A stretch of 64,000 bases of DNA from UMGS363 sp051881815 (GTDB taxonomy: Bacteria; Bacillota; Clostridia; Oscillospirales; Ruminococcaceae): contig JBJEQP010000117.1 of assembly GCA_051881815.1 (NCBI GenBank), positions 1-64,000 on the forward strand, read 5' to 3'. Under the pieces are notes generated by a model. It worked only from the letters and a program-made list of their open reading frames with translations. It made no database searches and was not told the DNA's origin. Position numbers and translations under genes: made by a program. This document shows, in pieces, positions 17,045-26,099 of the stretch (positions are counted from its first letter, which is position 1; each line of letters opens with the position of its first letter).

Positions 17045-17644
17045 TTACTTGGAGTACAACTCGACGATAAGGTGAGTTTCAACCTCATAGTCAAGATCTT
17101 CAGTTTCAGGCATACGAACAACCTTTGCGGAGAAATTGTCCTTGTTGGATTCGAGCCATGTAGGAACTACTCTGCCGTTAGTCTGATCGTAGATCTCCTT
17201 GAACTTTGCACTTGAACGGCTGCCTTCGTAAAGAGCGATAACATCGCCTTCCTTAACTCTGTAAGAAGGAATATCAACTCTCTGTCCGTTTACAGTGAAG
17301 TGTCTGTGAGTAACGAGCTGTCTTGCTTCACGTCTTGTGAGAGCGAGACCCATTCTGAAAACAACGTTATCAAGTCTTGACTCGAGGATAGTGATGAGCG
17401 CATCACCTGTTGTCTTGTCAGTAACCTTGTTAGCGAGCTCATAGTAGTGATAGAAAGGCTTTTCAAGAACGCCGTAGATGAACTTGAGCTTCTGCTTTTC
17501 CTTGAGCTGTGTGCCGTATTCGGAAAGCTTCTTTCTGTTGTTGGCACCGGGGTTTCTATTAGAAGTCTTAGAAATACCCATAACCATAGGGCTGATTCCT
17601 AAGTATCTGCATTTTTTGAGTATGGGGTCTTTATTAACTGCCAT
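17045..17644 (-). CDS. rpsD: 30S ribosomal protein S4
   Basis: 199-aa S4 with the S4 RNA-binding domain (LDNVVFRMGLALTRREARQLVTHRH). The N-terminus lacks the four-cysteine zinc site, i.e. the C-minus form. In Firmicutes S4 is often a translational autoregulator, but here it lies between rpsK and rpoA in the alpha operon. Confidence 0.97.
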   Translation of the reverse strand: MAVNKDPILKKCRYLGISPMVMGISKTSNRNPGANNRKKLSEYGTQLKEKQKLKFIYGVLEKPFYHYYELANKVTDKTTGDALITILESRLDNVVFRMGLALTRREARQLVTHRHFTVNGQRVDIPSYRVKEGDVIALYEGSRSSAKFKEIYDQTNGRVVPTWLESNKDNFSAKVVRMPETEDLDYEVETHLIVELYSK

Positions 17645-17716
17645 TTAGAATTACACCTCCATTGGTAATTAAAAAACGATTTATTAAGCGGAAAACGCCT
17701 GCGTTCAGAACGTCTG

Positions 17717-18118
17717 TTATACACGACGTCTTTTTGGAGGACGGCATCCGTTGTGAGGAATAGGAGTAACATCCTTGATAAGTCTTACTTCAAGACCAAC
17801 AGTCTGCAAAGCTCTGATAGCAGCTTCACGGCCTGCACCGGGTCCCTTAACGTAAACTTCAACAGTCTTAAGACCGTGATCCATTGCAGCCTTTGCAGCT
17901 GTTTCAGCAGCTGTCTGTGCAGCGAACGGAGTGGACTTCTTGGAACCTCTGAAACCGAGTTCGCCTGCGGAAGCCCATGAAATTGCGTTACCCTGTGTAT
18001 CAGTAATAGTTACGATTGTGTTGTTGAAAGTGGACTGGATATGAACAGCACCATTTTCAATGTTTTTACGCTCACGACGACGTCTAACGACAGTCTTCTT
18101 GCCCTTAACCTGAGCCAT
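17717..18118 (-). CDS. rpsK: 30S ribosomal protein S11
   Basis: 133-aa S11, with the typical NTIVTITDTQGNAISWASAG and DVTPIPHNGCRPPKRRRV ends. It follows rpsM by 14 bp in the alpha operon. Confidence 0.98.
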   Translation of the reverse strand: MAQVKGKKTVVRRRRERKNIENGAVHIQSTFNNTIVTITDTQGNAISWASAGELGFRGSKKSTPFAAQTAAETAAKAAMDHGLKTVEVYVKGPGAGREAAIRALQTVGLEVRLIKDVTPIPHNGCRPPKRRRV

Positions 18119-18132
18119 TGTTCATTCCCTCC

Positions 18133-18501
18133 TTACTTCTTCTTGTTAGCGATTGTCTTTACAGGACCCTTGCGAGTTCTTGCGTTAGTCTTGGTTCTCT
18201 GACCTCTTACGGGGAGACCCTTTCTGTGACGAACGCCTCTGTAGCAACCGATTTCAACAAGACGCTTGATGTTAAGAGCAACATTTCTGCGAAGGTCACC
18301 CTCAACGATGAAATTCTTATCAATATAATCACGGATCTTTGCAAGATCATCCTCAGAAAGGTCCTTAACTCTGATGTCAGGGTTTACGCCTGTTTCCTTG
18401 AGGATAATATCAGCAGATTTGCGACCGATGCCATAGATATATGTGAGTCCGATCTCGACTCTCTTATCCTTAGGAAGGTCAACGCCTGCAATACGTGCCA
18501 T
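18133..18501 (-). CDS. rpsM: 30S ribosomal protein S13
   Basis: 122-aa S13 beginning MARIAGVDLPKDKRVEIGLTY and ending in the basic RGQRTKTNARTRKGP tail that reaches toward the P-site tRNA. It follows rpmJ by 60 bp. Confidence 0.98.
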   Translation of the reverse strand: MARIAGVDLPKDKRVEIGLTYIYGIGRKSADIILKETGVNPDIRVKDLSEDDLAKIRDYIDKNFIVEGDLRRNVALNIKRLVEIGCYRGVRHRKGLPVRGQRTKTNARTRKGPVKTIANKKK

Positions 18502-18561
18502 TTACATACACCTCCGAATTGGATTTTACGTTTTTAAGCATTCATTACGGATCCTTGACGA

Positions 18562-18675
18562 TCAACCCTGACGCTGCTTGTGCTTGGGGTTTTCGCAGAT
18601 AACCATAATTTTGCCTTTTCTCTTAATGATTTTGCATTTTTCACAAATAGGTTTTACTGAAGGTCTTACTTTCAT
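18562..18675 (-). CDS. rpmJ: 50S ribosomal protein L36
   Basis: 37-aa zinc-binding L36 (MKVRPSVKPICEKCK), with CEKC and CENPKH forming the C-C-C-H metal site. The start is set at 18675 by the family N-terminus and the GGAGG 8 nt upstream. It is the C-plus form. Confidence 0.96.
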   Translation of the reverse strand: MKVRPSVKPICEKCKIIKRKGKIMVICENPKHKQRQG

Positions 18676-18700
18676 GATAAATACCTCCTTTTTCAAGAAT

Positions 18701-18919
18701 TTACTTTGCTCTCCAAGTAATTCTGCCTTTTGAGAGGTCATATGGTGACATCTCAACCGTTACCTTGTCACCCGGAACGATCCTGATGTAGTTCATTCTG
18801 AGTTTACCGGAAACGTGAGCGAGAATCTTGTGTCCGTTAGCAAGTTCAACCTGGAACATTGCGTTCGGGAGAGCTTCGATTACTGTACCTTCAATCTCAA
18901 TAACATCCTCTTTAGACAA
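18701..18919 (-). CDS. infA: Translation initiation factor IF-1
   Basis: 72-aa OB-fold IF-1 beginning with the family's SKEDVIEIEGTV. The start codon is TTG (18917-18919), 7 nt after GGAGG. An ATG 4 nt upstream (GCATATGTTTGTCTAA on the minus strand) is out of frame and opens a three-codon reading frame that stops inside infA codon 2-3. The start choice is set by protein homology and SD spacing. Confidence 0.95.
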   Translation of the reverse strand: MSKEDVIEIEGTVIEALPNAMFQVELANGHKILAHVSGKLRMNYIRIVPGDKVTVEMSPYDLSKGRITWRAK

Positions 18920-18939
18920 ACATATGCCTCCTTTTAGAT

Positions 18940-19188
18940 TTATGGATCTTGGGTTTCGGGGAATGAGTTGATTATCTTTCTCAAACCCTTATCTGTCAGA
19001 TTGTCTGTATCTATAACAGTATTGGTAAGTTTTAGGTGCTTTAAACGTTTTTTCTTCGGTTTTTGAAGCTTTCGCTCTTTTCCGTCGGCAATAAACGCAA
19101 AGTCGCCTTCAACTGCGGTGATCACAAGGAAATTACCCTTGTCGTGTCCTGCCGCAGACCTGACAATCATTCCGATTTTTGCTTCCAC
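18940..19188 (-). CDS. KOW-domain RNA-binding protein (L14e/L6e-like)
   Basis: 82-aa protein with a KOW motif near the start (IGMIVRSAAGHDKGNFLVI) and a basic KLQKPKKKRLKHLK stretch. A small KOW protein between map and infA is typical of Clostridia, and a ribosome or RNA role is inferred. I choose the GTG at 19188 because GGAG lies 8 nt upstream. An upstream ATG at 19224 overlapping map by 4 bp would add 12 residues. Confidence 0.85.
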   Translation of the reverse strand: MEAKIGMIVRSAAGHDKGNFLVITAVEGDFAFIADGKERKLQKPKKKRLKHLKLTNTVIDTDNLTDKGLRKIINSFPETQDP

Positions 19189-19220
19189 AGCCTTAACTCC
19201 TTTCGGGGTATGCCGATTTA

Positions 19221-19979
19221 TCAAACTATGGTCGGCTTGGTCAGTATAACCGGACCGTCCGGAGTAACTGCGATAGTGTGCTCAAAATGAGCTGATGGAG
19301 AACCTGATTTTGTCAATACGGTCCAGCCGTCCGGAAGAACTTTAACGCCCTCCCCAACCGCATTGATCATCGGTTCAATGGCAATAGTCATTCCCGCAAC
19401 AAGTCTTGGTCCGTGCCCTGCGCGTCCGTAGTTCGGAACTTCGGGCGATTCGTGAAGATTCCTTCCGACGCCGTGACCTATATACTGCTTGACTACACCG
19501 TATCCGTGAGAAACGTTGTGCTCCTCTATCGCATGGCCAATGTCGCCGATGCGGTTTCCTACGATCGCCTGCTCGATACCGAGGTAAAGGCTTTCTTTGG
19601 TGACTTTAAGAAGCTCAAGAGTTTCTTCCGAAACATTTCCTACAGGGAAGGTATAAGCCGAATCCCCGTGAAAACCGTCGATATATGCACCGACATCAAT
19701 GCTTACAATGTCACCGTCCCGGATGATCTTCTTTTTGGAAGGGATCCCGTGGATGACCTGGTCATTGATCGAGATGCAAGCCGAACCGGGAAAGCCGCCG
19801 TATCCGAGGAACGAAGGCTTTGCGCCGTTCTTGACAATGTAATCATGGATTATCTTGTCAAGCTCGTATGTTGACATACCGACTTTTATAGACTGTCCGC
19901 CGTAGTGAAGAGCGTTTCCGGTTATTATGCCGGCTTTACGCATCTTCTCCAGTTCGGACTTGGATTTAACATTAATCAT
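19221..19979 (-). CDS. map: Methionine aminopeptidase, type I
   Basis: 252-aa metalloprotease that removes the initiator Met from nascent proteins. Metal-binding residues lie in SIDVGAYIDGFHGDSAYTF (two Asp), GHGVGRNLHESPEVPNYG (His), AIEPMI (Glu) and the late FEHT (Glu). It follows adk by 10 bp, the standard spc-operon order. Confidence 0.97.
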   Translation of the reverse strand: MINVKSKSELEKMRKAGIITGNALHYGGQSIKVGMSTYELDKIIHDYIVKNGAKPSFLGYGGFPGSACISINDQVIHGIPSKKKIIRDGDIVSIDVGAYIDGFHGDSAYTFPVGNVSEETLELLKVTKESLYLGIEQAIVGNRIGDIGHAIEEHNVSHGYGVVKQYIGHGVGRNLHESPEVPNYGRAGHGPRLVAGMTIAIEPMINAVGEGVKVLPDGWTVLTKSGSPSAHFEHTIAVTPDGPVILTKPTIV

Positions 19980-19989
19980 TTATTTCGCC

Positions 19990-20622
19990 TTAAGCATTAA
20001 GCGCTTCTAAAACAACCTTTGATGTTGCTTCAACGCCGTCCAGACCCTGAACTCTTGTGAGCTTGCCCTTTGCAGCATAGAAATCAGCGAGAGGAGCAGT
20101 CTGAACATGGTAGGTTTTAAGTCTTTCAATAACAGTTTCGGGAGCGTCGTCCTTTCTCTGTACAGCGTTTCCGCCGCACTTGTCGCAGATGCCCTCTACC
20201 TTTGTCGGCTTGAAGTCGATGTGGTAGGAAGCACCGCACTTTTCGCAGACTCTTCTGCCAGAGATACGAGCCTGGATGTCTGCATCGGGAACGTCGATCG
20301 AAAGAACCTTGTCAATGTTTACGCCCATAGCCTCAAGAGCTTCAGCCTGAGGAACTGTTCTGGGGAAACCGTCAAGGATGAAACCGTTCTTGCAATCGTC
20401 TTCGGCAATTCTGTCTTTAAGAATGCCGATCACAACTTCGTCGGGAACCAAAGCGCCGCTTTCCATATAGCTTTTAGCTTTAAGTCCGCATTCGGTACCG
20501 TTCTTTACTGCTTCACGCAGAATGTTTCCGGTAGAGATCTGAGGGATACCGAGCTTTGCGCTGATAACCTCTGCCTGTGTGCCCTTACCTGCACCGGGAG
20601 CGCCAAGTAAAATCAAATTCAT
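19990..20622 (-). CDS. adk: Adenylate kinase, zinc-binding type
   Basis: 210-aa kinase that balances AMP, ADP and ATP. The P-loop is GAPGAGKGT (residues 7-15) and DGFPRT is at 84-89. The LID domain carries a Gram-positive four-cysteine zinc site (C126, C129, C146, C149). It lies between secY and map. Confidence 0.98.
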   Translation of the reverse strand: MNLILLGAPGAGKGTQAEVISAKLGIPQISTGNILREAVKNGTECGLKAKSYMESGALVPDEVVIGILKDRIAEDDCKNGFILDGFPRTVPQAEALEAMGVNIDKVLSIDVPDADIQARISGRRVCEKCGASYHIDFKPTKVEGICDKCGGNAVQRKDDAPETVIERLKTYHVQTAPLADFYAAKGKLTRVQGLDGVEATSKVVLEALNA

Positions 20623-20660
20623 AACAAATCCTCCTGACGATTACTGTGTGTGAGTGACGA

Positions 20661-21965
20661 TTATTCGAGGAATCCCTTGTGGTGACGCATCATCATCTGT
20701 GATTCGAGAGTTCTTGATGTTTCAAGAACAACGCTTACCACGATGAGTATCGAGGTACCGCCCATTGCGATATTCAGATCAGGCATAGCCATGTTTGAAA
20801 GTATCGGGAAAATAGCGATAACACCGAGGAAGAATGCACCGACCAAAGTGATCTTTGAAAGTACCTTCTGGATATAGTCGCTGGTTGGCTTACCGGGTCT
20901 TATACCGGGGATACCGCCGTTGCTCTGACGGAGGTTGTTAGCGATCTCGATCGGATTATACTGCATTGCAACATAGAAGTAGTTGAATGCAATGATAAGG
21001 ATGAAATAGATAACTGCGTACCAACCGCTGCGGTAGCTGAAGAAGTGTATAAAGCCGGCATAGAACTTCTGCCAGAATGTAACAGGATCAGCGCTCGGCT
21101 TGATGAACATTTCCAGCGTAGCGGGAAGCGACATGATAGCCATTGCAAAGATGATAGGCATAACGCCGCTCATTGCAATTTTGATCGGGATGTGAGTGCT
21201 CTGACCGCCGTACTGCTTTCTTCCGACAACACGCTTTGCGTACTGAACGGGGATCCTTCTCTCGGATTCATTCATAAATACGATGAATGCGATCATAAGA
21301 ACGAAAACAACGAGAACGACGGGAACGATCAGGTAAAATTTCTTGTCTGTCTTTGCAAGCTCAAACATTGAGAGAACGCTTGACGGACCTCTTGAAACGA
21401 TACCTGCAAAAAGGATCATCGAGATACCGTTGCCGATACCCTTGTCATTGATGCAGTTGCCGAGCCAGACAACAACTCCTGCGCCTGCTGTAAATGCAGC
21501 TATGATAACGACTGCGGTGAAAACACCCGAAGCACCGTCGGTGTATCTTACTGCACCGCCGTTACGCTGGGTAATATAGTAAGCATACGACATTACCAAC
21601 GCTATCGCAAGAGAAACAAACATTGTGATCGTATCGAGCTTTTTCCTGCCCTCTTCGCCTTCCTTCTGAAGGTTTTCCAGAGGAGGGAGCGCATACGTCA
21701 GAAGCTGAACGATGATCGAAGCATTGATGTATGGCTGAATGGAAAGAGCAAATATTGTTCCCTTTGAAAGAGCGCCGCCGGAGAGGATATCCATGTAGCT
21801 CAGGAAGCTTCCGCTGCCTGCGACCTCGGACGCCATAACCGAAGCGTCAAGAAAAGGAACCGGGATATGACAGCCTAAACGGAAAATAAAGATGATCAAT
21901 AATGTGTAAAGGATTTTATTCCTTAACTCGGGAACCTTCCAAGCATTTCTGAAGGTCGTAAACAC
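20661..21965 (-). CDS. secY: Preprotein translocase subunit SecY
   Basis: 434-aa channel subunit of the Sec translocon with about ten membrane helices. The plug-region LSGGALSKGTIFALSIQPYINASI and cytosolic loop RRIPVQYAKRVVGRKQYGGQSTHIPIK are typical. It starts 1 bp after the rplO stop, which suggests translational coupling. Confidence 0.98.
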   Translation of the reverse strand: MFTTFRNAWKVPELRNKILYTLLIIFIFRLGCHIPVPFLDASVMASEVAGSGSFLSYMDILSGGALSKGTIFALSIQPYINASIIVQLLTYALPPLENLQKEGEEGRKKLDTITMFVSLAIALVMSYAYYITQRNGGAVRYTDGASGVFTAVVIIAAFTAGAGVVVWLGNCINDKGIGNGISMILFAGIVSRGPSSVLSMFELAKTDKKFYLIVPVVLVVFVLMIAFIVFMNESERRIPVQYAKRVVGRKQYGGQSTHIPIKIAMSGVMPIIFAMAIMSLPATLEMFIKPSADPVTFWQKFYAGFIHFFSYRSGWYAVIYFILIIAFNYFYVAMQYNPIEIANNLRQSNGGIPGIRPGKPTSDYIQKVLSKITLVGAFFLGVIAIFPILSNMAMPDLNIAMGGTSILIVVSVVLETSRTLESQMMMRHHKGFLE

Positions 21966-21966
21966 A

Positions 21967-22407
21967 TTACATCACCTCAGCCTTTCCGCCTGCCTTTTCA
22001 ATTTTTTCTTTTGCTGATGCGGAGAAAGCGTCAGCCTTAACAGTTAAATTCTTTGTGAGCTCACCGTTGCCGAGGATCTTAACGCCGTTGTCGATGTTCT
22101 TAACAAGACCGGAAGCGAGAAGAAGCTCTGCGTCTACTTCAGTACCTTCCTTGAAGATCTCGAGGGAGGAAACGTTAACAGCAGCCATCTTTGCAGCAAA
22201 GATGTTGTTGAAACCTCTCTTCGGGATTCTTCTTGCGAGAGGCATCTGACCGCCTTCGAAGCCGGGTCTTACACCGCCGCCGGAACGAGCGTTCTGACCC
22301 TTGTGGCCCTTGCCGGAAGTTTTGCCCCAGCCTGAACCGTGACCTCTGCCGACTCTCTTAACGTCCTTCTTGGAACCTTCAGCAGGTGATAATTCGTGAA
22401 TATACAT
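21967..22407 (-). CDS. rplO: 50S ribosomal protein L15
   Basis: 146-aa L15 with the Gly-rich GRGHGSGWGKTSGKGHKGQ N-terminal extension that threads into the 23S rRNA. It lies between rpmD and secY. Confidence 0.98.
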   Translation of the reverse strand: MYIHELSPAEGSKKDVKRVGRGHGSGWGKTSGKGHKGQNARSGGGVRPGFEGGQMPLARRIPKRGFNNIFAAKMAAVNVSSLEIFKEGTEVDAELLLASGLVKNIDNGVKILGNGELTKNLTVKADAFSASAKEKIEKAGGKAEVM

Positions 22408-22427
22408 TGTATCGCACCTCCCTGCAA

Positions 22428-22604
22428 TTATGCTTCGGTAACTTCTACAAGGTGAACGATCTTTGCGATCTTTCCCTTTGTAGCATCATTATCGGGCTGA
22501 ACCTTTTCAGCACCAACCTTATTGAGGCCGAGAGAATGTGCTACTGCGATCTGCGGCTTTGTGCAGCCGTTAAGGCTTTTAACAAGCTTTACTTTAAGTG
22601 CCAT
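22428..22604 (-). CDS. rpmD: 50S ribosomal protein L30
   Basis: 58-aa L30 translated from the minus strand (MALKVKLVKSLNGCTKPQIA...), ending EVTEA. Length and position between rpsE and rplO are standard. GGAGG lies 8 nt before the ATG. Confidence 0.96.
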   Translation of the reverse strand: MALKVKLVKSLNGCTKPQIAVAHSLGLNKVGAEKVQPDNDATKGKIAKIVHLVEVTEA

Positions 22605-22618
22605 TTCAAACGTCCTCC

Positions 22619-23125
22619 TTAACCTAAGATCTCATTTACGGACTTGCCTCTGATCTCGGCAACATCCTTTGCGCTGCGGAGAGTTGAAAGACCCTGGATA
22701 GTAGCTCTTACAACATTGCAAGCGTTGTTGGAACGCAGGGACTTTGTTCTGATATCCTTGATACCTGCAATTTCGATAACTGCACGAACAGGACCGCCTG
22801 CGATAACACCGGTACCGGGAGCAGCGGGCTTCATGAGAACTCTGCCTGCGCCGTATTCACCGATAACCTCGTGAGGGATTGTTGTTCCTCTGAGGGAAAC
22901 CTTAATCAAATTCTTCTTTGCATCCTCGATACCCTTACGGATAGCGTCGGGAACTTCTCCCGATTTACCGATACCGAAACCAACTGTGCCGTTGCCGTCG
23001 CCTACTACAACGAGTGCAGCGAATTTATAAATACGACCGCCCTTAACAGTCTTGGAAACTCTGTTAATAGCAACGACCTTCTCGGAAAGTTCGAGTGCAG
23101 AAGCGTCTATCTTAGCATTAGCCAA
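22619..23125 (-). CDS. rpsE: 30S ribosomal protein S5
   Basis: 168-aa S5 with the N-terminal dsRNA-binding-like fold and the VGFGIGKSGEVPDAIRKG motif. It is important for decoding accuracy and the mRNA path, and lies between rplR and rpmD. Confidence 0.98.
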   Translation of the reverse strand: MANAKIDASALELSEKVVAINRVSKTVKGGRIYKFAALVVVGDGNGTVGFGIGKSGEVPDAIRKGIEDAKKNLIKVSLRGTTIPHEVIGEYGAGRVLMKPAAPGTGVIAGGPVRAVIEIAGIKDIRTKSLRSNNACNVVRATIQGLSTLRSAKDVAEIRGKSVNEILG

Positions 23126-23162
23126 AAGAATAACCTCCTTATAAGTTACTTGGAAGCCGAAC

Positions 23163-23522
23163 TTAGAAGTTCAGACCGCCCTTTCTTGCGCCCTCGGCAA
23201 GTTCTGCAACTCTACCGTGGTAGAGATAACCTGCACGATCGAATACAACGTCCTTGATGCCCTTTTCGGCAGCTCTTGCAGCGATCAACTCGCCGACCTT
23301 AGCAGCGCCTTCCTTGTTTCCGCCGTTAGCGCCGAAATCCTTCTCTACGGAAGATGCAGCGCAAAGTGTTACGCCTGCAACATCATCGATGAGCTGTGCG
23401 TAAATGTGATTTGCAGAACGGAAAACATTGAGTCTTGGGCACTGTGCTGTTCCGCTGATCTTGGAACGTACACGAACCTGTCTCTTAGCTCTTGCAGCCT
23501 TTCTGTTGAACTGCTTTACCAT
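23163..23522 (-). CDS. rplR: 50S ribosomal protein L18
   Basis: 119-aa L18, the 5S rRNA-binding protein, with RLNVFRSANHIYAQLIDD and VVFDRAGYLYHGRV. It follows rplF in the spc operon; a 86-bp gap separates them and no extra gene is seen there. Confidence 0.97.
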   Translation of the reverse strand: MVKQFNRKAARAKRQVRVRSKISGTAQCPRLNVFRSANHIYAQLIDDVAGVTLCAASSVEKDFGANGGNKEGAAKVGELIAARAAEKGIKDVVFDRAGYLYHGRVAELAEGARKGGLNF

Positions 23523-23608
23523 TTAAATTCACTCCTTTTCAACAAGGAATAGTAGCCGGTATTTCAGGCTGTCCCATTCCTCCACATAACAGGATAAATA
23601 TTATCGGA

Positions 23609-24154
23609 TTACTTCTTACCCTTAGCAGCTTTACCTTCCTTGCGGATGATATGCTCGCCCTGGTAACGGATACCCTTGCCCTTGTACGGCTCAGGCGGTC
23701 TCTTTTCGCGGATCTCTGCAGCATACTGTCCAACCTTCTGCTTGTCGATACCGCTTACAACGATCGTGTTGGGGTTAGGAACATCGAGCTTGATGTCTGC
23801 TGTTTCAGGAACGATGACCTGGTGTGAGTAACCGAGGTTCATAACAACGTTTGTGCCCTGCTTTGCAGCACGGTAACCGATACCCTCGATCTCGAGAGTC
23901 TTGGCATAGCCGTTTGTAACGCCTTCGATCATGTTTGAGATAAGTGTTCTTGTAAGGCCGTGGAGGGACTTGTGGAGCTTATCCTCGGAAGGACGCTCAA
24001 CAATAACTTCATTGCCTTCAAGCTTAATGATCATATCCTTGTTGAATGTTTCAACAAGAGTACCCTTAGGTCCCTTTACAGTAACGGTAGCGCCGTCGAT
24101 CTTAACTTCAACGCCTGCAGGAACACTGATAGGCTTTTTACCGATTCTTGACAT
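23609..24154 (-). CDS. rplF: 50S ribosomal protein L6
   Basis: 181-aa L6 beginning MSRIGKKPISVPAGVEV and containing the C-terminal signature RPPEPYKGKGIRYQGE. It follows rpsH by 14 bp. Confidence 0.98.
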   Translation of the reverse strand: MSRIGKKPISVPAGVEVKIDGATVTVKGPKGTLVETFNKDMIIKLEGNEVIVERPSEDKLHKSLHGLTRTLISNMIEGVTNGYAKTLEIEGIGYRAAKQGTNVVMNLGYSHQVIVPETADIKLDVPNPNTIVVSGIDKQKVGQYAAEIREKRPPEPYKGKGIRYQGEHIIRKEGKAAKGKK

Positions 24155-24168
24155 TTATGTGTTCCTCC

Positions 24169-24567
24169 TTACCATACGAATGCAAGAACTTCGCCGCCAA
24201 CGTTGAGCTCTCTTGCCTTCTTATCTGTAACGATACCCTTGGATGTAGAGATAATAGCAATTCCGAGGCCGTTCATAACCTTTGGCATATCCTCGCAGCT
24301 GGAATAGATACGAAGACCGGGCTTTGAAACTCTGCGGAGTCCTGTGATAACCTGTGATTTATTTTCACCGTACTTGAGTGTGATTCTGATGATACCCTGT
24401 TTGCCGTCATCAATGATCTGGAAGCTCTTGATATATCCTTCGTCAACGAGGATCTGAGCGATAGACTTCTTCATGTTGGAAGCAGGCACATCAACTGTTG
24501 CGTGCTTTGCAGAATTCGCATTACGGATTCTGGTGAGCAAGTCTGCAATTGTATCAGTAATTTGCAT
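24169..24567 (-). CDS. rpsH: 30S ribosomal protein S8
   Basis: 132-aa S8, beginning MQITDTIADLLTRIRNANSAKH and ending in STSKGIVTDKKARELNVGGEVL. In enterobacteria S8 represses its operon; whether it does so here is not shown. Confidence 0.98.
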   Translation of the reverse strand: MQITDTIADLLTRIRNANSAKHATVDVPASNMKKSIAQILVDEGYIKSFQIIDDGKQGIIRITLKYGENKSQVITGLRRVSKPGLRIYSSCEDMPKVMNGLGIAIISTSKGIVTDKKARELNVGGEVLAFVW

Positions 24568-24620
24568 ACCTTGGTAACCTCCTTATTTTAGTGGGGAAAA
24601 GATCCCATTGCCGATTGTTT

Positions 24621-24806
24621 TTACCAGCTTGCCTTCTTAACGCCGGGGATCTGACCCTTGTGAGCCAGTTCTCTGAAGCAGATACGGCAAATACCGTATT
24701 TTCTCATATATGCGTGAGGTCTGCCGCAGATCTTGCATCTGTTGTAAGCTCTTGTGGAAAACTTAGGAGTCTTCTGCTGTTTCAGCTTCATTGCTTTTTT
24801 AGCCAT
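24621..24806 (-). CDS. rpsN: 30S ribosomal protein S14, zinc-binding type Z
   Basis: 61-aa short S14 with the zinc ligands in CKICGRP and CRICF. This type-Z, C-plus form is the usual S14 within the spc operon of Firmicutes. Confidence 0.97.
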   Translation of the reverse strand: MAKKAMKLKQQKTPKFSTRAYNRCKICGRPHAYMRKYGICRICFRELAHKGQIPGVKKASW

Positions 24807-24829
24807 TTTTAATTTACCCTCCTAAATGA

Positions 24830-25372
24830 TTACTTGATGAAAGGAGCGCCCATAAGCTCGAGGAGAGCCTTTGCTTCTTCATCAGTGTTTGCAGTAGTGA
24901 TAATGTTGATATCCATACCGCGAACCTTGTCGATCTTATCGTATTCGATCTCGGGGAAGATAAGCTGTTCCTTGATACCGGTAGAGTAGTTGCCTCTGCC
25001 GTCGAAGGAGTTAGCGCTGATTCCTCTGAAGTCACGAACACGGGGGAATGCTACATTGAAAAGTCTGTCGAGGAATTCGTACATCTTTTCGCTTCTGAGA
25101 GTAACCTTAACACCGATAGGCATGCCTTCACGGATCTTAAAGTTAGCTACGGACTTCTTTGCGCGGCATACAACAGGCTTCTGACCTGTGATAGCAGCGA
25201 GATCAGTCATGATAGCGTCGATAACCTTAGCGTTATCCTTTGCTTCACCTGCGCCGACATTGATAACGACCTTGTCGATCTTCGGGATCTGCATAACACT
25301 CTTGTACTCGAACTTTTTCATTAAAGCAGGAGCAACTGTGCTGACATAAAGTTCTTTTAAATTAGATGCCAT
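24830..25372 (-). CDS. rplE: 50S ribosomal protein L5
   Basis: 180-aa L5, which binds 5S rRNA in the central protuberance. The start is set at MASNLKELY (25372), with GGGAG upstream and the correct family length; an in-frame upstream extension overlapping rplX is unlikely to be translated. Confidence 0.97.
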   Translation of the reverse strand: MASNLKELYVSTVAPALMKKFEYKSVMQIPKIDKVVINVGAGEAKDNAKVIDAIMTDLAAITGQKPVVCRAKKSVANFKIREGMPIGVKVTLRSEKMYEFLDRLFNVAFPRVRDFRGISANSFDGRGNYSTGIKEQLIFPEIEYDKIDKVRGMDINIITTANTDEEAKALLELMGAPFIK

Positions 25373-25389
25373 TTCAATTTCTCCCTTCC

Positions 25390-25713
25390 TTAATATGTTT
25401 TGCCGCAGTCTGCGTTCTTGCAAACTCTTGACTTTGTGCCGTCAGCCTCGATCTTGTGGCCGATTCTTGTAGGCTTGCCGCAGTGAGGGCAAACGACCAT
25501 TACCTTTGAAGCATACATAGGAGCCTCGCACTTTACGATGCCGCCCTGCTGTCCCATCTGTCTGGGCTTAACGTGCTTTGTAGCGATGTTAAGGCCTTCA
25601 ACGATAACCTTTTTCTCCTTGGGAGATACTTCCAAAACCTTGCCGCGCTCGCCCTTGTCGTTACCTGAGATAATAACAACGGTGTCGCCGGTTTTAACGT
25701 GAAGCTTATTCAT
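25390..25713 (-). CDS. rplX: 50S ribosomal protein L24
   Basis: 107-aa L24 with an N-terminal KOW domain (TGDTVVIISGNDKGERGKVL) and a C-terminal zinc-ribbon-like CPHC / CKNADC pair seen in many Firmicutes L24 proteins. It is an assembly initiator of the 50S subunit. Confidence 0.97.
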   Translation of the reverse strand: MNKLHVKTGDTVVIISGNDKGERGKVLEVSPKEKKVIVEGLNIATKHVKPRQMGQQGGIVKCEAPMYASKVMVVCPHCGKPTRIGHKIEADGTKSRVCKNADCGKTY

Positions 25714-25727
25714 TTCAGGACACCTCC

Positions 25728-26096
25728 TTAAAGTACTTCAGGAGCAAGTGAAAGGATCTTAGTATAGTCCTTGTCTCTGAGCTCACGAGCAACAGGTCCA
25801 AAGATACGAGTACCCTTCGGGTTCTTGTCTTCCTTGATAATAACAGCAGCATTCTCATCGAATCTGATGTAGGTTCCGTCCTCACGGCGGAGACCCTTGG
25901 CAGAACGAACGATTACTGCCTTAACAACGTCGCCTTTTTTAACAACGCCGCCTGGTGTTGCTTTCTTAACCGAAGCAACAACAACGTCACCGATATTAGC
26001 ATATCTTCTGCGTGTGCCACCGAGAACTCTGATACACATGAGTTCCTTTGCACCCGTATTATCAGCGACTTTTAAATAAGTCTGCATCTGTACCAC
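25728..26096 (-). CDS. rplN: 50S ribosomal protein L14
   Basis: 122-aa L14 (VQMQTYLKVADNTGAKELMCIRVLGG). The start is GTG (26094-26096) with GGAG 9 nt upstream. It is the first gene behind the internal promoter at 26289-26317 and so heads the spc part of the superoperon. Confidence 0.97.
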   Translation of the reverse strand: MVQMQTYLKVADNTGAKELMCIRVLGGTRRRYANIGDVVVASVKKATPGGVVKKGDVVKAVIVRSAKGLRREDGTYIRFDENAAVIIKEDKNPKGTRIFGPVARELRDKDYTKILSLAPEVL

Positions 26097-26099
26097 AGT

